Source: Neolentinus lepideus HHB14362 ss-1
Taxonomy: Eukaryota > Basidiomycota > Agaricomycetes > Gloeophyllales > Gloeophyllaceae
Length of the DNA: 64,000 nt
Direction: 5' to 3'
Assembly: GCA_001632425.1 (NCBI GenBank)
Contig: KV425551.1
Location: forward strand, 544,996 to 608,995
The notes beneath the pieces were generated by a model. That model saw nothing but the letters and a program-made list of their open reading frames with translations, made no database searches and was not told the origin of the DNA. Positions 45,189 through 56,722 of this stretch are shown here, piece by piece. A program made the position numbers and the translations under genes. Position 1 is the stretch's first letter. Every line of letters starts with the position of its first letter.

Positions 45189-47367
45189 ATGCTCCTCCGG
45201 TCCCTCCTCCCCCTCATCCTCTCGGCCTCGGCTGCCGTTGCCCTCGACCCGCGCATCGAACGCCTCCGCGGACCCAAATTCCATCTCTCAGATGACGCCC
45301 CAACCCCCCAGCAGAAGCGCTCTCATGCTCCTGCTCCCAATGCGGCGAGCAAGTTCTACACCCCGAGCTTCTCTAATTCTGCGGCGGCTGACTTTCACGT
45401 GAACTCGTCCGCGCTGCCCTTGGTTACTTGGCAGCTGCAGGACTCGTGGGCGGGCAGGTTGCCCATTTCGAACGAGTCGAGCGAGTCTAGGGTGAGTATG
45501 AATATGAAGTGTGAAGGCCACTGCTGATTTGACAATATATTTTATAGGAGCTATTCTTCTGGTACTGGCCCTCGTCCGAGTCAGGCTCCTCAGAGTTCCT
45601 GACGATCTGGCTGAACGGAGGGCCAGGGTGCAGCTCGCTAGAGGGTTTCCTCGAGGTCTGATCTCTCTGGTGGCGTCTTTGGTGCACAAGAGGGTGGCTG
45701 ACCACATTAATTGCAGGAAAACGGCCCCGTGTCGTTCCAACCTGGCGCATCTGCCCCCGTGCAAAACCAGTACTCGTGGACGACCGTTTCTGATGTCGTT
45801 TGGATCGAGCAGGTAAGGAATCACGAACGCCCGACAGGGCAGCGCTCTGATATGTCTTTGCCTCAGCCCGTTGGCACCGGCTTCACCAAAGGCACGCCCA
45901 ACATCCACAACGAGGACGAGCTCGCGGACCAGTTCTACGGCTTCCTGTATGCACTCCCTCCTCCCTTCCTATACATAACCCATACTTACCCAAATTCCAG
46001 CCAGCAATTCTTCTCGGTCTTCTCCGAGCTCGCCACCAAAAAGCTCTACATCACGGGCGAGAGCTACGCGGGGTTCTACATCCCGTACATCGCGACGCGC
46101 ATCCTCGACGCCAGCGCCGCGGAAAAGGCGGCGCTCCCCCTCGCGCTGCAGGGGCTGTTGATCAACGACGGGGTTTACAGCAGCTTGTAAGTACAGCGTG
46201 CACTTGGACATACATACAGGCTGGAGCTGACCGTGCTATGTGTGTGTTAGCATCACCTCGGAACAGGTCCCGGTCGCGAACTTCTCGGCGGCGAGGCAGA
46301 GCACGCTCGGGTTCAGCAGTTCGCAGGTGCAGAGTCTGCAGAGAAAAGCCGAGTCTTGCGGGTACGCGCTGCGTTTTCTTTGGTGCTGAGATCACAAGCC
46401 GAGCTGAGTGGGACCAGGTACCAGACGATCATCGACCAGCTGGCTTACCCGCCCAAGGGCAAGATCGACCTCCCGAACGGGAATCAGGACGTCGTCTCGG
46501 ACGGCTGTGATCTGTTTGACACGTTCTACGATGAAGGTGAACCCTCTCTAGCAGTTTTTTGCCCCCCCCCCCCCCCCCTTGGTGCTGATGTGTGTGTGGT
46601 GGGTTGCAGCGTACGACGCGAACTCCTGCTTTGATATTTACCGCATCACGGATAAGTGCCCGACGCCGAACGATCCGATTGAGGATTATTTCTCTGTGAG
46701 TGCTGGGAGGTTAGTGTGTACGCTGAGCTGACGGGACGGGTGGTGGAGTAGCGCTCGGATGTCCAGACATTGCTGCACGTCCCCGGATTCGGATCATGGA
46801 GCGAGTGCTCGAACGAGGTATGTCCCCTTATCACCTTCCCTCGATCCTGGCGCTCGATCCTGGCGCTCAACATGCTTCTTGTCTTTTCTGCTTGACAGAA
46901 CGTCTTCGTCGACGGCGTGCGTACTTTTCCCATATTCACACTCGACGATCTCGCTCCTAACCCTTCTCCGATTGCAGAACGACGAGTCCGCCTACACCGA
47001 GACGCTGTTCCCGCACCTGCTCGCGACGCTCCCGCACGGCGTGACGCTCTGGCACGGGCTCGACGACGCGATCCTCTTCAACCTCGGCGACCGCATCACC
47101 ATCCAGAACCTAACGTGGAACGGGGCGCAGGGCTTCCAGACCGCGCCCACCACCCCTTTGCTGCTTAACGGCGCGCAGAAGGGGATCTACCACTCTGAGA
47201 GGAATTTGACGTATATCGAGGTTAACAGTGCCGGACGTGAGTGCTTTTCTGGATTTTTTGGAGTGGGTGAGGCTGATGGGGCGTGGGTGGCAGATATGAT
47301 CGCCGAGGACCAGCCCCCGCTTGCGCTGCATGTCTTCCAGTCGGTGCTCGGCCTCACTACCCTATAA
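45189..47367 (+). CDS. Secreted serine carboxypeptidase (peptidase S10)
   Basis: Removes C-terminal residues from peptides; vacuolar or secreted. Exons 45189-45491, 45548-45655, 45717-45812, 45867-45946, 46001-46186, 46251-46361, 46418-46536, 46610-46695, 46752-46817, 46899-46916, 46978-47236 and 47294-47367 give 501 residues. Signal peptide [18 protein letters not shown]. Marks: [33 protein letters not shown], catalytic Ser in [15 protein letters not shown], Asp in [14 protein letters not shown] and His in EVNSAGHMIAEDQP. Exon 10 is 18 nt (NVFVDG). Many NxS/T sites. GC-rich codon use, like the pseudouridine gene nearby and unlike the flanking genes. Confidence 0.95.
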
Positions 47368-47639
47368 TTCGGGAAGTTTGAGGGAAGCGGCAATGCAAAT
47401 TCAGAGAGAGCTTTGGTTGAATAAAATGCACTGTGTACGTCGTACTGCCCTCGCGTTATCCAGTGTCGTAGCATTTGTTCCATAGGCATTAATATTACCG
47501 AATAGAATAGATGTACACTGGATACGACTCGGACCTGTCCTGCTGCTAGATGTGATGAACATTCCGGTGTCCATGGTGATAATGTAAGCTGCGATAACCC
47601 GAGCAAGATACGTAGAATCAGAGTATCTCAGTCTACGAA

Positions 47640-48987
47640 TCACTCGACTTTCCACTCCTTGGTGATAGGGTCGTCTTCGGCGCTCACGAAGAGCTCGACG
47701 GACCAGATCACGAGGGTGAAGAAGATGTTCATCCAGCGCCACCAGATCTGCGAGGAGGGGTCTAGCACTGTTGTGATGTTAGGCGCGAGTAGGGCGTAGG
47801 CAATGCGGGTACGTACGCAAGAGGTTGGAATAAACGGTCACAAATATCGCTTGCCGGTAGGTGAGTAATAGCCGTGTAAATTTCGATGTCTGCAGCATCG
47901 TCGGCATGCTTGCAACTTTTGAGTATTAAGAATGGACACATACTGGTCGACTTTCCCAGCCGTCGTCTACACCATATTCTGATTCCCAAGCGTCCGCACC
48001 GATGGTGGGTAATATACGGGACCCGAGGTGGAGGATCAAAAGCCGGTATATCAAGGCCACGAGGACTGGCTTGGGGAGGGTGTTCGTAATAAAGTTGACG
48101 AGAGTCTGTAGGTGCGGGAGGATGTTCTCTAACAGAGGTGCGCTATATTATGACGAATCAACGGTTGGTAAATGTCGAAATCACTCTGAAGTTGATGAAA
48201 CGCACTAGGACGATGCCGAGTCTCTGAATGATTGCTGGTCGAAACCGCATAGCCAGACATTATATGCAAGGAACAGTGCGAGCCCGGAGGACTCGATGAT
48301 ATTCGTGCGACGCAGACCAAAGCCGATAAAAGTTAGGAAAAGAAAAGCGGTCAAGGCTACTCCAAGAAATGTAGACGAGAGGGGGGATGACGCTGCAGAT
48401 GGATACGCCTAACAAATCGTCTTGTATACGTAGACGGAACAAAAAATGTGGCGGCCATACCATGACTATCCACCAGGCGGAGGTTACATACGCTGCTGCC
48501 GCAGCAATCAGCAGACCAAACTGATATCCTTCTCCCTTTCCCACTAGCTCCTTCCCCTCCTGTCCCAGCTTCTGTACGACCAGCAAGCTACTCAGGCCCT
48601 CCAGGGCAATAAATCCAGGGCTGGAGAACTTGAGGAAGCTCCCCCACCACGACGCTGTTGTCGTTAACCACGCGCTAGGAGACTGCGCGAACGCGTTGAA
48701 ACACACAAGAAGGAGGAAGGGGTGCATGGGCACTTGGAGGATAGACAGTGCAGAGGAGCCCCATAGGAGGAGGAGCGTGCCATGGATGAGAGCGTGCAAG
48801 AAAAGCAGAAAGGAAAGCAGAAGGAAAGCAGACGTCGAGAGCGTCGAGAGCGTCAAAGGGAGAAATAGTAGGATCTGCGAAACTGTAGACAATCTAGCCT
48901 GCTAGTGAGCTTGGAGGATTTTTCGATGGAGCGCGCATACCTTGCGATGTGAGCGAGGGCACTCCAAAACAGCCACCGTCGAGACAT
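47640..48987 (-). CDS. ICE2: Ice2-family ER membrane protein
   Basis: Polytopic ER protein; yeast Ice2 shapes cortical ER, helps its inheritance and links lipid droplets to the ER. Exons 48987-48941, 48893-48461, 48408-48206, 48142-47944, 47889-47817 and 47767-47640 give 360 residues. Several hydrophobic helices: QILLFLPLTLSTLSTSAFLL, LLLLWGSSALSILQVP, then the family stretches GLSSLLVVQKLGQEGKELV, AAAAAYVTSAWWIVMAYPSA, SSTFLGVALTAFLFLTFIGF and RRTNIIESSGLALFLAYNVW. The C-terminal part reads LPKPVLVALIYRLLILHLGS and LLTYRQAIFVTVYSNLLLLD, ending DPITKEWKVE. The first exon was set by phase: splicing at the TAG before 48893 restores IARLSTVSQIL. Confidence 0.85.
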
Positions 48988-49288
48988 TGGGGGGCAACGC
49001 CTGGGTAGTCGTCCGCGTCAGGTAAGGGTATCAGAACTCGAGGTCAGTTAGATGTAGCCCTGCAACATCGTCGACCACAGGAGTTTAGAGAGTGGCCTAT
49101 ATCAAGGGCGCTCAATCCGCGAGGCCAAGTTCAGTGGCGTCCCATTCTGATCAATTGCCTCTTCTCTCCGTACTGCTGGCTATGCCCAAGCAGTATCACA
49201 GCGGCGAAGGACACCCTATATGTAACTGAAGAACATTTGCATTCCATTCTACCACTGGACTCCGGTGCTGCAACTGTTCCAGACAACT
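48988..49288. other. Divergent promoter region of ICE2 and VPS20
   Basis: About 300 bases between two divergent start codons. No additional signals recognised. Confidence 0.45.
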
Positions 49289-50208
49289 ATGGGTGCATCC
49301 CAGTCAACCCCCAAAGTCACCGCGCAGGATCGCGCTATACTCGAGTCCGTGCGCCGCTATTCACTATCTTTATCTCAGCCGATACCGATTCAATTTCATT
49401 GCGCAACGCTAGCCTTAAGTTGCAGCGGGATAAGCTGAAACAGTATCAGAAGAAGGTACGTCTCCCTGAGGCTGAGATTGGGTTACATGGAATCTATCTA
49501 ATGCGCCGTCTCCAGCTTCAGCAAGTCCTAGACAGGGAGAAAGAAATCGCTAGGCAACATTTAGAGGCTGGCGACAAGCAGCGTGCCCTCATCGCCCTCC
49601 GAAGGCGCAAGTACCAGGAAACCTTACTCGTGAAGACAGACAGTCAACTTGAGAACTTGGAGCAGCTGGTCTCGACCATTGAGTTCTCCTTGATCGAAGT
49701 CTCTGTGCTACATGGCCTGAAGCAAGGCAATGAGGTGCTCAAGGAGATACACAAGGAGATGAATATCGAGAGCGTCGAGAAGTTGCTAGAGGAGACTGCG
49801 GAGGCTAGAGAATATCAGCGGGTGCGTCCATCCGATCTGTTGGTTCACCTTGGAGCTGAAGTTGACACTTTTCTCCCCCAGGAAATTGACGAAATGCTAT
49901 CTAATAATCTGACTGTCGAGGAAGAGGAGGCGGTGGAGGCAGAGCTGAAAGCGCTTCAAGCCGAGAGTGTAAGTGGGCACGTCCTTGCGATCACATATGT
50001 ATTCAGAACCAGACTCTAGGACAAGGAGCAGGAGGTCGACCAAGTCCCTGTGGAACTCCCAACTCCCCCAGTCACTGTCCCTGTTGCGCCAGAAGGTACA
50101 TATTCCCTTCTGCCGTTGCAGTCCACTCTGACAGCACCTTCAGAATCGGTACCAGCAGCAAGGAAAGAGGAGCCAGAGCAGGGAGAGCGTGTTCCTGTGT
50201 TGGCCTGA
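49289..50208 (+). CDS. VPS20: ESCRT-III subunit Vps20/CHMP6
   Basis: Membrane-bound nucleator of ESCRT-III on endosomes, which links ESCRT-II to Snf7 filaments. Exons 49289-49344, 49413-49455, 49516-49821, 49882-49968, 50020-50095 and 50144-50208 give 210 residues. Starts MGASQSTPKVTAQDRAILDL: Gly2 and Ser6 fit N-myristoylation, as in known Vps20. Then basic helix LKLQRDKLKQYQKKLQQVLD, KQRALIALRRRKYQETLLVKT, LEQLVSTIEFSLIEVSVLHG, helix ESVEKLLEETAEAREYQ and the acidic regulatory part LTVEEEEAVEAELKAL. The tail is Pro/Val/Glu-rich, a possible MIM region for Vps4. Confidence 0.94.
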
Positions 50209-50329
50209 TTTATATCCAGATTATAGGCGGTTATTCATCAAATTTTCATCGGACAATGTACTATATCGCATTGCATGTAATCCTACACAGCAGTCATACA
50301 AGGCACATCAGTATACACCTGAGGCCAGT

Positions 50330-52398
50330 CTACCACCCCTCAAAGTCACCAAACCCAAGCTTCCGCTTCTTCTTCCCCTCCACAGCTCCAACCTCCAGAG
50401 CTGCCGCGGGCGCAGGGGAAGCAACGTTCAGCGGTCTCTTATTATTCGCATTCAAGTTGAGATATTTCCCTACACCCCCACCGCCTCTAACAGTAGGCTT
50501 GTTCGCTGTCCCCACCTTGACACCGAACCAGTTCATATCGTCGCCGGTTTTCTTTTCCTGGGGTTTGCTAGACTCGGGGTTGCTATCGGCTTCAGCGCGC
50601 TTGGCTAATTTCTTGGCCAGGCGCTCTTTGTACTCCTCGAACGGATCTTGGTAGCTATTCAAGTAGACCGTGAGTCTTAGTGTCACGAATGAAAGAGCAA
50701 AATACGAACATGATGACCTCAGTTATCTTCACTGGCTTCGCTGGTCGCTCTGTGCCAGGCTTGACCGGCAGCTTCTCAAGGGCATCTAGCACGTCCTCCC
50801 CACCCACAACCTTCCCGAAGACGGTATGCTTCTTGTCCAGATGTGGTGTGGCCTTGAAGGTCACATACCACTGAGATCTTTATAGGAACGTCAACGTAGT
50901 TCAGGGAAAGCCCAGTATGGTGGTGTAGACACACCCATTAGTAGAGGGCCCCTTGTTCGCCATTGCAACAACCCCCCGGCCATCGTGCTTCGCCGCGCCC
51001 TTCATATCGTATTCATCTCTGAAGGGAGTGCCCCAGTACGATTCTCCACCCGAGCCCGTACCGGCAGGATCACCGGTTTGAATCTTTGAAACGAGTTAGG
51101 CCGGCGTTATCCATCGGAAATTCAGGTGCTTGCCATGAAATTGGGTATGAGTCGGTGGAACAGGCAATCATTATATTTCCCATTTCGTGCAAGCATGAGG
51201 AAGTTGTAGCATGTCTTGGGAGCCTGACGTAGACGTCAGCTAGCAGAGACAAATAACCTCTAGCGACCAGCACTACCTTTTCACAAAATAGCTCAAGATT
51301 CAGCGAGCCTCTGAGACTTGTGACGACGCGCACATACGCTCGTCTCTTCCCAACATCCTTCTCCTTACCTTTGCCTTTCGGTGGATTGGCGATTGCTTCG
51401 AACATCATCTCTTCCTGAATGATGGTCAGAGATAGCGCAGCATATAATTAGAGGGGCGCACCTCATCCCAAACCAGTCTAGACGTGGCGGTTTGAGGATC
51501 AACCGAAGTAGATGTTAGAGATGCACCAGGAAGACCGGTCGAATATGGCGAGACATTCCCTGTATAATCAGCGTCAGGACATGTAGAGGGGCACGTAACA
51601 GCAGTAGGACACACATGGTTGGTTTACATTTGCCTTGATTACTGCAGGATTCGCCTTCGGGACTACTGCCTTCGCTTTCTCCGCCTCCGCGCTCGTTTTT
51701 GATGTACTGGGGGCCGCGACCGACGCAGACGGCATCCCGTGGGGATTCTGTAATGTGATGACATCCGCTCTTGATAGTCCATATGAGCTACCATTTGAGC
51801 CCTTCTGCATGATAGACTTACTTTTTGAATGGAACGTCGTCTACCAAATCTTTCCCTCCCTTAATGCTCTCCGCAAGGAACACATTCCCCGTTGTTGCAA
51901 TTGCGACGATATGTGAGTGCTGACTGAAAGGCTTGAAAGAAATGGGATCATGAATCTCGCCAGACGCTTTCCGGGCATAGTGGAGGGGAACGAGATCGGC
52001 TGGTATTAAAGGTTCTTGGGTCACGGGATTGATATTGTTATGTTGTCTGCATGAGTGTGGAGCCTTGGTAAGAAGTAGTAATGATAGGTGCGACCACTCA
52101 CTTCAACCAAGGTATGATATTCGTTAACTCGAAGACATTCCCCGTCCCGTCTGCGTTCCTCGCACAAACCGGGTTCTGGAAGGGCTGCGATGACAATGCA
52201 CAGCAGTCAAAGGGCGTGAGGTTTCCAGGGTGAGGCGTTTGTGGTTTCCTAGGACGTACAACTTAGAAACTGTATTTGAGCCTGAGGCGGACTGCAGACT
52301 TACGCCTTGAAACCTGATGTTGAGGCCGTGTGTTGGCCAAACATGCCCGAGTGCTCGGCATGGGTGATGTAGAGCTTGTCCGAGTTGCCATGCCCCAT
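50330..52398 (-). CDS. PPIL2: U-box peptidyl-prolyl cis-trans isomerase, PPIL2/CYC4 type
   Basis: Nuclear cyclophilin with an N-terminal U-box, a spliceosome-associated isomerase and putative ubiquitin ligase. Exons 52398-52304, 52248-52102, 52046-51822, 51769-51615, 51559-51462, 51414-51277, 51223-51134, 51083-50935, 50877-50710 and 50654-50330 give 529 residues. Marks: [52 protein letters not shown] and [18 protein letters not shown] (U-box part), then [40 protein letters not shown] and the cyclophilin core [58 protein letters not shown] and [17 protein letters not shown]. The basic tail is [14 protein letters not shown]. Intron 7 has a GC donor. The family is well preserved, no damage. Confidence 0.95.
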
Positions 52399-52812
52399 CT
52401 TGCCCTAATATGACAGTATTGAAGGAAAAGAATTAGCAGATGTGGACGCCGACGCGAAACCGTACAAGCAAGAGGAATCGCCACTGATCGGCAAGTCCCA
52501 GCCAGCGTGTCTTGTGGGTCCTTGTTTACACTCCCACTTCGGCGCGTTCGAGATGTGGCTTTCCAGTTGACTGCGACCTCAGTCGGACTCTGCTTTGGGG
52601 CGTATAATTCCCTCTCGTTTAATGCCGAAGTCTATCGATTATACTCGTTTTAAAACTAGAAACGGGGTCTCTTTGTTCGAGTTCACACTGGGAAGCGTCG
52701 AAGGTTGTTATAATGGTCGCCGTATGCCGGACGCGTTCGTCATGCAAAGGACGTCAACTATATATGACTCCACTTCGCCGGGCGGTATAGCAGTGTGGGC
52801 CTTTAATTGATA
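52399..52812. other. Divergent promoter region of PPIL2 and the stomatin-like gene
   Basis: About 410 bases; a short plus-strand frame (52595-52810) has no recognisable features. No gene supported. Confidence 0.4.
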
Positions 52813-54068
52813 ATGACTGTCCTCGTCCGCAGTATGAGCCGCTCTGGCGCTGCAGTTGTACGCTCATCAAGGTCTCTTTCACAAGCTGTATATGTAGAGC
52901 AAGGTCATGAAGGATGAAGACTGTCGCTCGGGAGGAATCCAACCAAGCTAAACCCTGGGCTTCGTCTCGCGATTCCCTTGTATCATAATATCCAGGTATG
53001 TTCAGTACTCATTATTGATGCTAGAACGTGGCTTGAAGTGTCTATTACAGACGGTTGATATACGGGAGACCTCGGTATTCGCTCTCTGACGTCTCTCGTC
53101 TTCCCAAGCTTATTAAAGGAGGTAGACATCCATGACTTGGCGGGTTTTACCAGCGATAATGTACCTGTACTCGTCTCCAGATCTTTGTTCTACCGCGTGG
53201 ACGACTCTTACAACGCCTGTTTCTCAGTGAACAACTTCAAAGAGAATGTACGGAATATCGACACGTCAGCCATTCGATCCATCATCGGTCACTTCACGGT
53301 ATGCGTCGAGATTATGGCTTAACGCATGCTCAAGAAATGATTATAACTAGTACGATGACGTGATTGGCGATAGGCATAGGACGAATATAAAGTTAAAGTT
53401 GCACGAGACGATCGGGTCTAGCATCGAGAAATGGGGTGTCCAATGCCCTCGCTTCGAGATACAGACTTTCCGACCTTTGAATCGTGATATCGAAAAGCAA
53501 CTAGAGTTGCAGATGGCTGCGGAACGCGAACGTCGCAAGCAGCTCCTGGACACACAGGCTCTTGTCAATGTTGCAGAAGGACAGAAGCAAAGGATGATTT
53601 TGGAGTCAGAAGGAGGTATGGACAGGCCGCTCTGTTTCATTATTGCAACTGACGGTCTTTTTAGCTCTGCAGGCGGAACTGAATCGGGCCGAAGGTCAAA
53701 AGGGACGGCAGATCTTGGAATCGGAAGGTGCACTGGCAGTGTCCATGAACCAAGGCCAAGCTCTTGCACAACAAATGAACGTCATTGCGGACGCTCTTAC
53801 GGGTGGAGACAAAACTCCATCTTCGGAGACTAGGATGAAAGCTCTAGACGTGCTGGTCGAGTTGCGCAGACTCGAGCAGCTCAAAGCCATTGCCACAGGG
53901 TCGGGAAATACGACGTATTTCTTGGACTCGTTGAACGTTGGCAGGGAGCCTTATGACGTTGATAATTTGGAGAAATGGAAGCAAACTCAGTGCAAAACTA
54001 TCCAGACTCGAGAAAGCATCCGGCCTGAGCCCACACTTTCTCCTTCCTCAGTTCCCTCTAGTATCTGA
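52813..54068 (+). CDS. Stomatin-like mitochondrial SPFH protein, with an in-frame TGA
   Basis: SPFH/band-7 protein like stomatin-like protein 2, which organises inner-membrane lipids and proteases. Proposed exons 52813-52995, 53051-53074, 53119-53298, 53351-53615 and 53665-54068 join to 352 codons, of which one is TGA at 52915-52917. N-terminus MTVLVRSMSRSGAAVVRSSR looks like a presequence. Then VYVEQGHEG, the TGA, LGRNPTKLNPGLRLAIPLYH, TVDIRETSVEVDIHDLAGF, SDNVPVLVSRSLFYRVDDSY, SAIRSIIGHFTYDDVIGDR, EKWGVQCPRFEIQTFRPLNR, then the coiled coil IEKQLELQMAAERERRKQLL and ILESEGALAVSMNQGQALAQ. Apart from the stop, the frame is open and splices agree with the family. It may be a recent pseudogene, a sequencing error, or start further downstream. 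Some conserved Gly positions are changed (SRSLF, NIDTS). Confidence 0.75.
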
Positions 54069-54388
54069 ACTGACTAACATCCTACATGATACGATACCCA
54101 GGCATTGATATCCGCGTTCCCAAGACATCTCGTATCACATCTCGACCCCCACTCACTTGTATTATTTCGATCTATGTTACATGTAGCATCGACATACTCT
54201 CCGCTCAGTAGCTAAGCGTGTTTGCAAGCCAATGCAAGGTCTAAACGACCACTTTCCTTTAGAAATTTGAGGTTCTGATCCAGGACGGAATGCCGCACAC
54301 GATATCTGTCTGATGCAGACTTCCTCGCAGCACTCGTGTTTTCGATTCTTTCGACTTCATTTCTTTTCAGGGATGAATCTAGATTCTA
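54069..54388. other. Intergenic interval before the PPR gene
   Basis: About 320 bases with no gene; if translation of the PPR protein starts at 54482, the interval is 410 bases. Confidence 0.45.
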
Positions 54389-56722
54389 ATGTACATGAAA
54401 TCTAATTTTGTCGAGAGTCCTGCGGGAACAGCCGGGCCGCTCTTACCACTTTCGAGGTCAGCAGAGAAGGTCTTCTCATACATGCTTGTCCGCCATGCTG
54501 CTAGCAGAGTCCCTGTCGTCCTCTTCGACTTTTTGGCGCCCACTCTCATAGGCTATCGCAATGCTAGCACCGCCCGTCGCACGAAAGTTTTCACTCGTGA
54601 TGAACTTATACCTCCCGCACCTTCATCCTCGACCGATCGAACTCGACTCCAGGAGCAGATTCGGACACAATTAAGTCTCCTAGGATCATCATCATCATCG
54701 ACTCCATCTACCCCTGAAGTAAACCTCTTTCATAACACGACTTCGCAACTGCGGTCGGCACTGACGGAGGGCAACTTTGAGAAGGTATGGGCACATTGGT
54801 CAACGCTCGAGGAGAAGCAGTTGCTGCAGTTTCTCAGCCCTGCTCAGCTAGATGCATACTCGCGAGCGGTGGCTGCCTTCTGTCCTCAGTCGGAGGAGGA
54901 CCAGTGGGAAGATGGGCGTAGAGAAGCCGTGGAACACATTGGCCTTGTGACGGCCTGTGGAGGTGCGACGACGACGTTACGACATTGCATGAACCTCCAT
55001 ATCAAGCGCAAGGAACCTGAAGCGGTCCTGCGTCTCTACGAGAGATACATTGAGCTGTGCAACAGTGGCGTCGACTTGAAGGAGCCACAGGGCGAGGAAG
55101 GTTGGGACGCAGATTGGCAAGCGCTCGCAGAGCCTTCCTTCGATGAGGCAACTTCGGGAACTTCGGGTCATGATAGGTCCCAGTTGGTTCTTGCTGCAAT
55201 CACCGCATACGCTATGCGAGACTCTTTCAAGGATGCTCTTCACTTGTCCCTGCAATTCCGTCTGAGACTTAGGCCACCATCGGTTACGCTTTTCTTGAAG
55301 ACTCTGGCGTATGATGAAGCGTTACAACGGAAAGTCTCGCAATACGTGCGTATTCTGGACATGGCTAGGTTGGTTTCTCGGCCTGCTAGCCTGTCCAAAC
55401 AGATTACAAATCTCGTTAATGACCAAGCAACTGGCCTTCTCGAGAGACTCTACAACAACATTGTAGCTGGCTTTTCTCCACCATACCCTTGGTTGGCTGC
55501 TACACCCAAAGCTGTCAGCCCAGAGCGGCCTGTCTTAATGCCAACCGTTGGTTGGACCTCTTTCATTCTGGCGTTCCTAAAATGCCGGAGATTTGACCTG
55601 GCAGAGAAGTTGTGGAATGATGCGGTAGCGCAAGGTGTGAAGCCAGGCGTGGAGATGTGGACGGCCCTCCTGGACGGCTATGGAGCAATTAGGGCATTGG
55701 ACGAGAGTCTAGTAACGTGGAACGCTATGAAGGCAGCGAACATCAAACCGGATTGCATGGCATATCGCGCCTTCATGTCCACGCTCTTCGATTTGCGCAA
55801 GTTCGACCTGGCGATGGCCCGCTTCAAGGAATTTGAAAAGCTGAGTCATTCAAATGATGCGGACAAGTCCCAAGTGTTGCCAGTCTACAATACTGTCCTC
55901 CATGGATTATTATTGAGTCGTCGGGAAGACGAGGCTCGTGATATCTACCAGAGGATGAGAACAAAGGGGCCAACTCCCGACGTTGTGTCATACAATACGT
56001 TTTTGCGGTACTGCGCTAGGAAAGGAGACATGAAGTCGTTTGCTCAATGGTTACAGGCGATGACTGATGTAGGACTTGAGGGCGATGTTTTCACTTGGTC
56101 CACGGTGCTGTCGGCCTTGTTCAAAGCTGGTCGGAAAGACGGACCCCAACTGGTGACTAACATCATGCGGATGCAGAAGATTGAGCCAAATGTCGCGACA
56201 TACACTTCCATCATTGATCACGCCGTACGCCAGCGAGATGAACCCATGTTAAAGGCGGCGTTCGACCTCCTCAGATGGATGGAGCAGCAGCAAGACGCGG
56301 ACATCAAGCCGAACCAAGTCACTTACACAAGTATTCTCAGCGGGATGTACCGAGAGGAGTGGTTGAATCCATCACTGCGCGAAGAATGCAGAAGCTACAT
56401 TCTCGAAAGCATGCAGCGGCGCAAGATGCAACCGAATCGCATCACATACCACATTCTCCTGAAGGCCTGCCTACAGAATCCTGGACCTGAAGGCCTTCGG
56501 CAAGCCCTTGCGTACTACAGGGAGATGGGAGAACGCAAAATCCACAAAGACTATGATACATGGTACACCATCTTACAGGGACTCGTCCGGAGGGGCGAGT
56601 GGGATGTCGCCGCAGAGATGGTGAACGAGATCAAGCGGACTGGATTCGTCCTCAGTGGTGGTCTATTGAATCTAGCACACAAAGTTTATATGCGGCCAGC
56701 AAATAACAGTAGTAGACGCTGA
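54389..56722 (+). CDS. Mitochondrial pentatricopeptide repeat (PPR) protein
   Basis: Single long exon of 777 residues, unusual beside its intron-rich neighbours. PPR proteins bind organellar RNA and act in its processing or translation. Repeats are clear in the C-terminal half: WTSFILAFLKCRRFDLAEKL, WTALLDGYGAIRALDESLVT, YRAFMSTLFDLRKFDLAMAR, YNTVLHGLLLSRREDEARDI, SYNTFLRYCARKGDMKSFAQ, WSTVLSALFKAGRKDGPQLV, TYTSIIDHAVRQRDEPMLKA and YHILLKACLQNPGPEGLRQA. The first ATG at 54389 gives a weak start. An in-frame ATG at 54482 begins MLVRHAASRVPVVLFDF, a better mitochondrial presequence, so it may be the real start. Its RNA target is unknown. Confidence 0.88.
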   Translation: MYMKSNFVESPAGTAGPLLPLSRSAEKVFSYMLVRHAASRVPVVLFDFLAPTLIGYRNASTARRTKVFTRDELIPPAPSSSTDRTRLQEQIRTQLSLLGSSSSSTPSTPEVNLFHNTTSQLRSALTEGNFEKVWAHWSTLEEKQLLQFLSPAQLDAYSRAVAAFCPQSEEDQWEDGRREAVEHIGLVTACGGATTTLRHCMNLHIKRKEPEAVLRLYERYIELCNSGVDLKEPQGEEGWDADWQALAEPSFDEATSGTSGHDRSQLVLAAITAYAMRDSFKDALHLSLQFRLRLRPPSVTLFLKTLAYDEALQRKVSQYVRILDMARLVSRPASLSKQITNLVNDQATGLLERLYNNIVAGFSPPYPWLAATPKAVSPERPVLMPTVGWTSFILAFLKCRRFDLAEKLWNDAVAQGVKPGVEMWTALLDGYGAIRALDESLVTWNAMKAANIKPDCMAYRAFMSTLFDLRKFDLAMARFKEFEKLSHSNDADKSQVLPVYNTVLHGLLLSRREDEARDIYQRMRTKGPTPDVVSYNTFLRYCARKGDMKSFAQWLQAMTDVGLEGDVFTWSTVLSALFKAGRKDGPQLVTNIMRMQKIEPNVATYTSIIDHAVRQRDEPMLKAAFDLLRWMEQQQDADIKPNQVTYTSILSGMYREEWLNPSLREECRSYILESMQRRKMQPNRITYHILLKACLQNPGPEGLRQALAYYREMGERKIHKDYDTWYTILQGLVRRGEWDVAAEMVNEIKRTGFVLSGGLLNLAHKVYMRPANNSSRR

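Noticed and set aside
52915..52917. TGA read as selenocysteine
   Set aside because: Relatives have no Cys at this site, most fungi lack the machinery, and no SECIS-like structure was evident.
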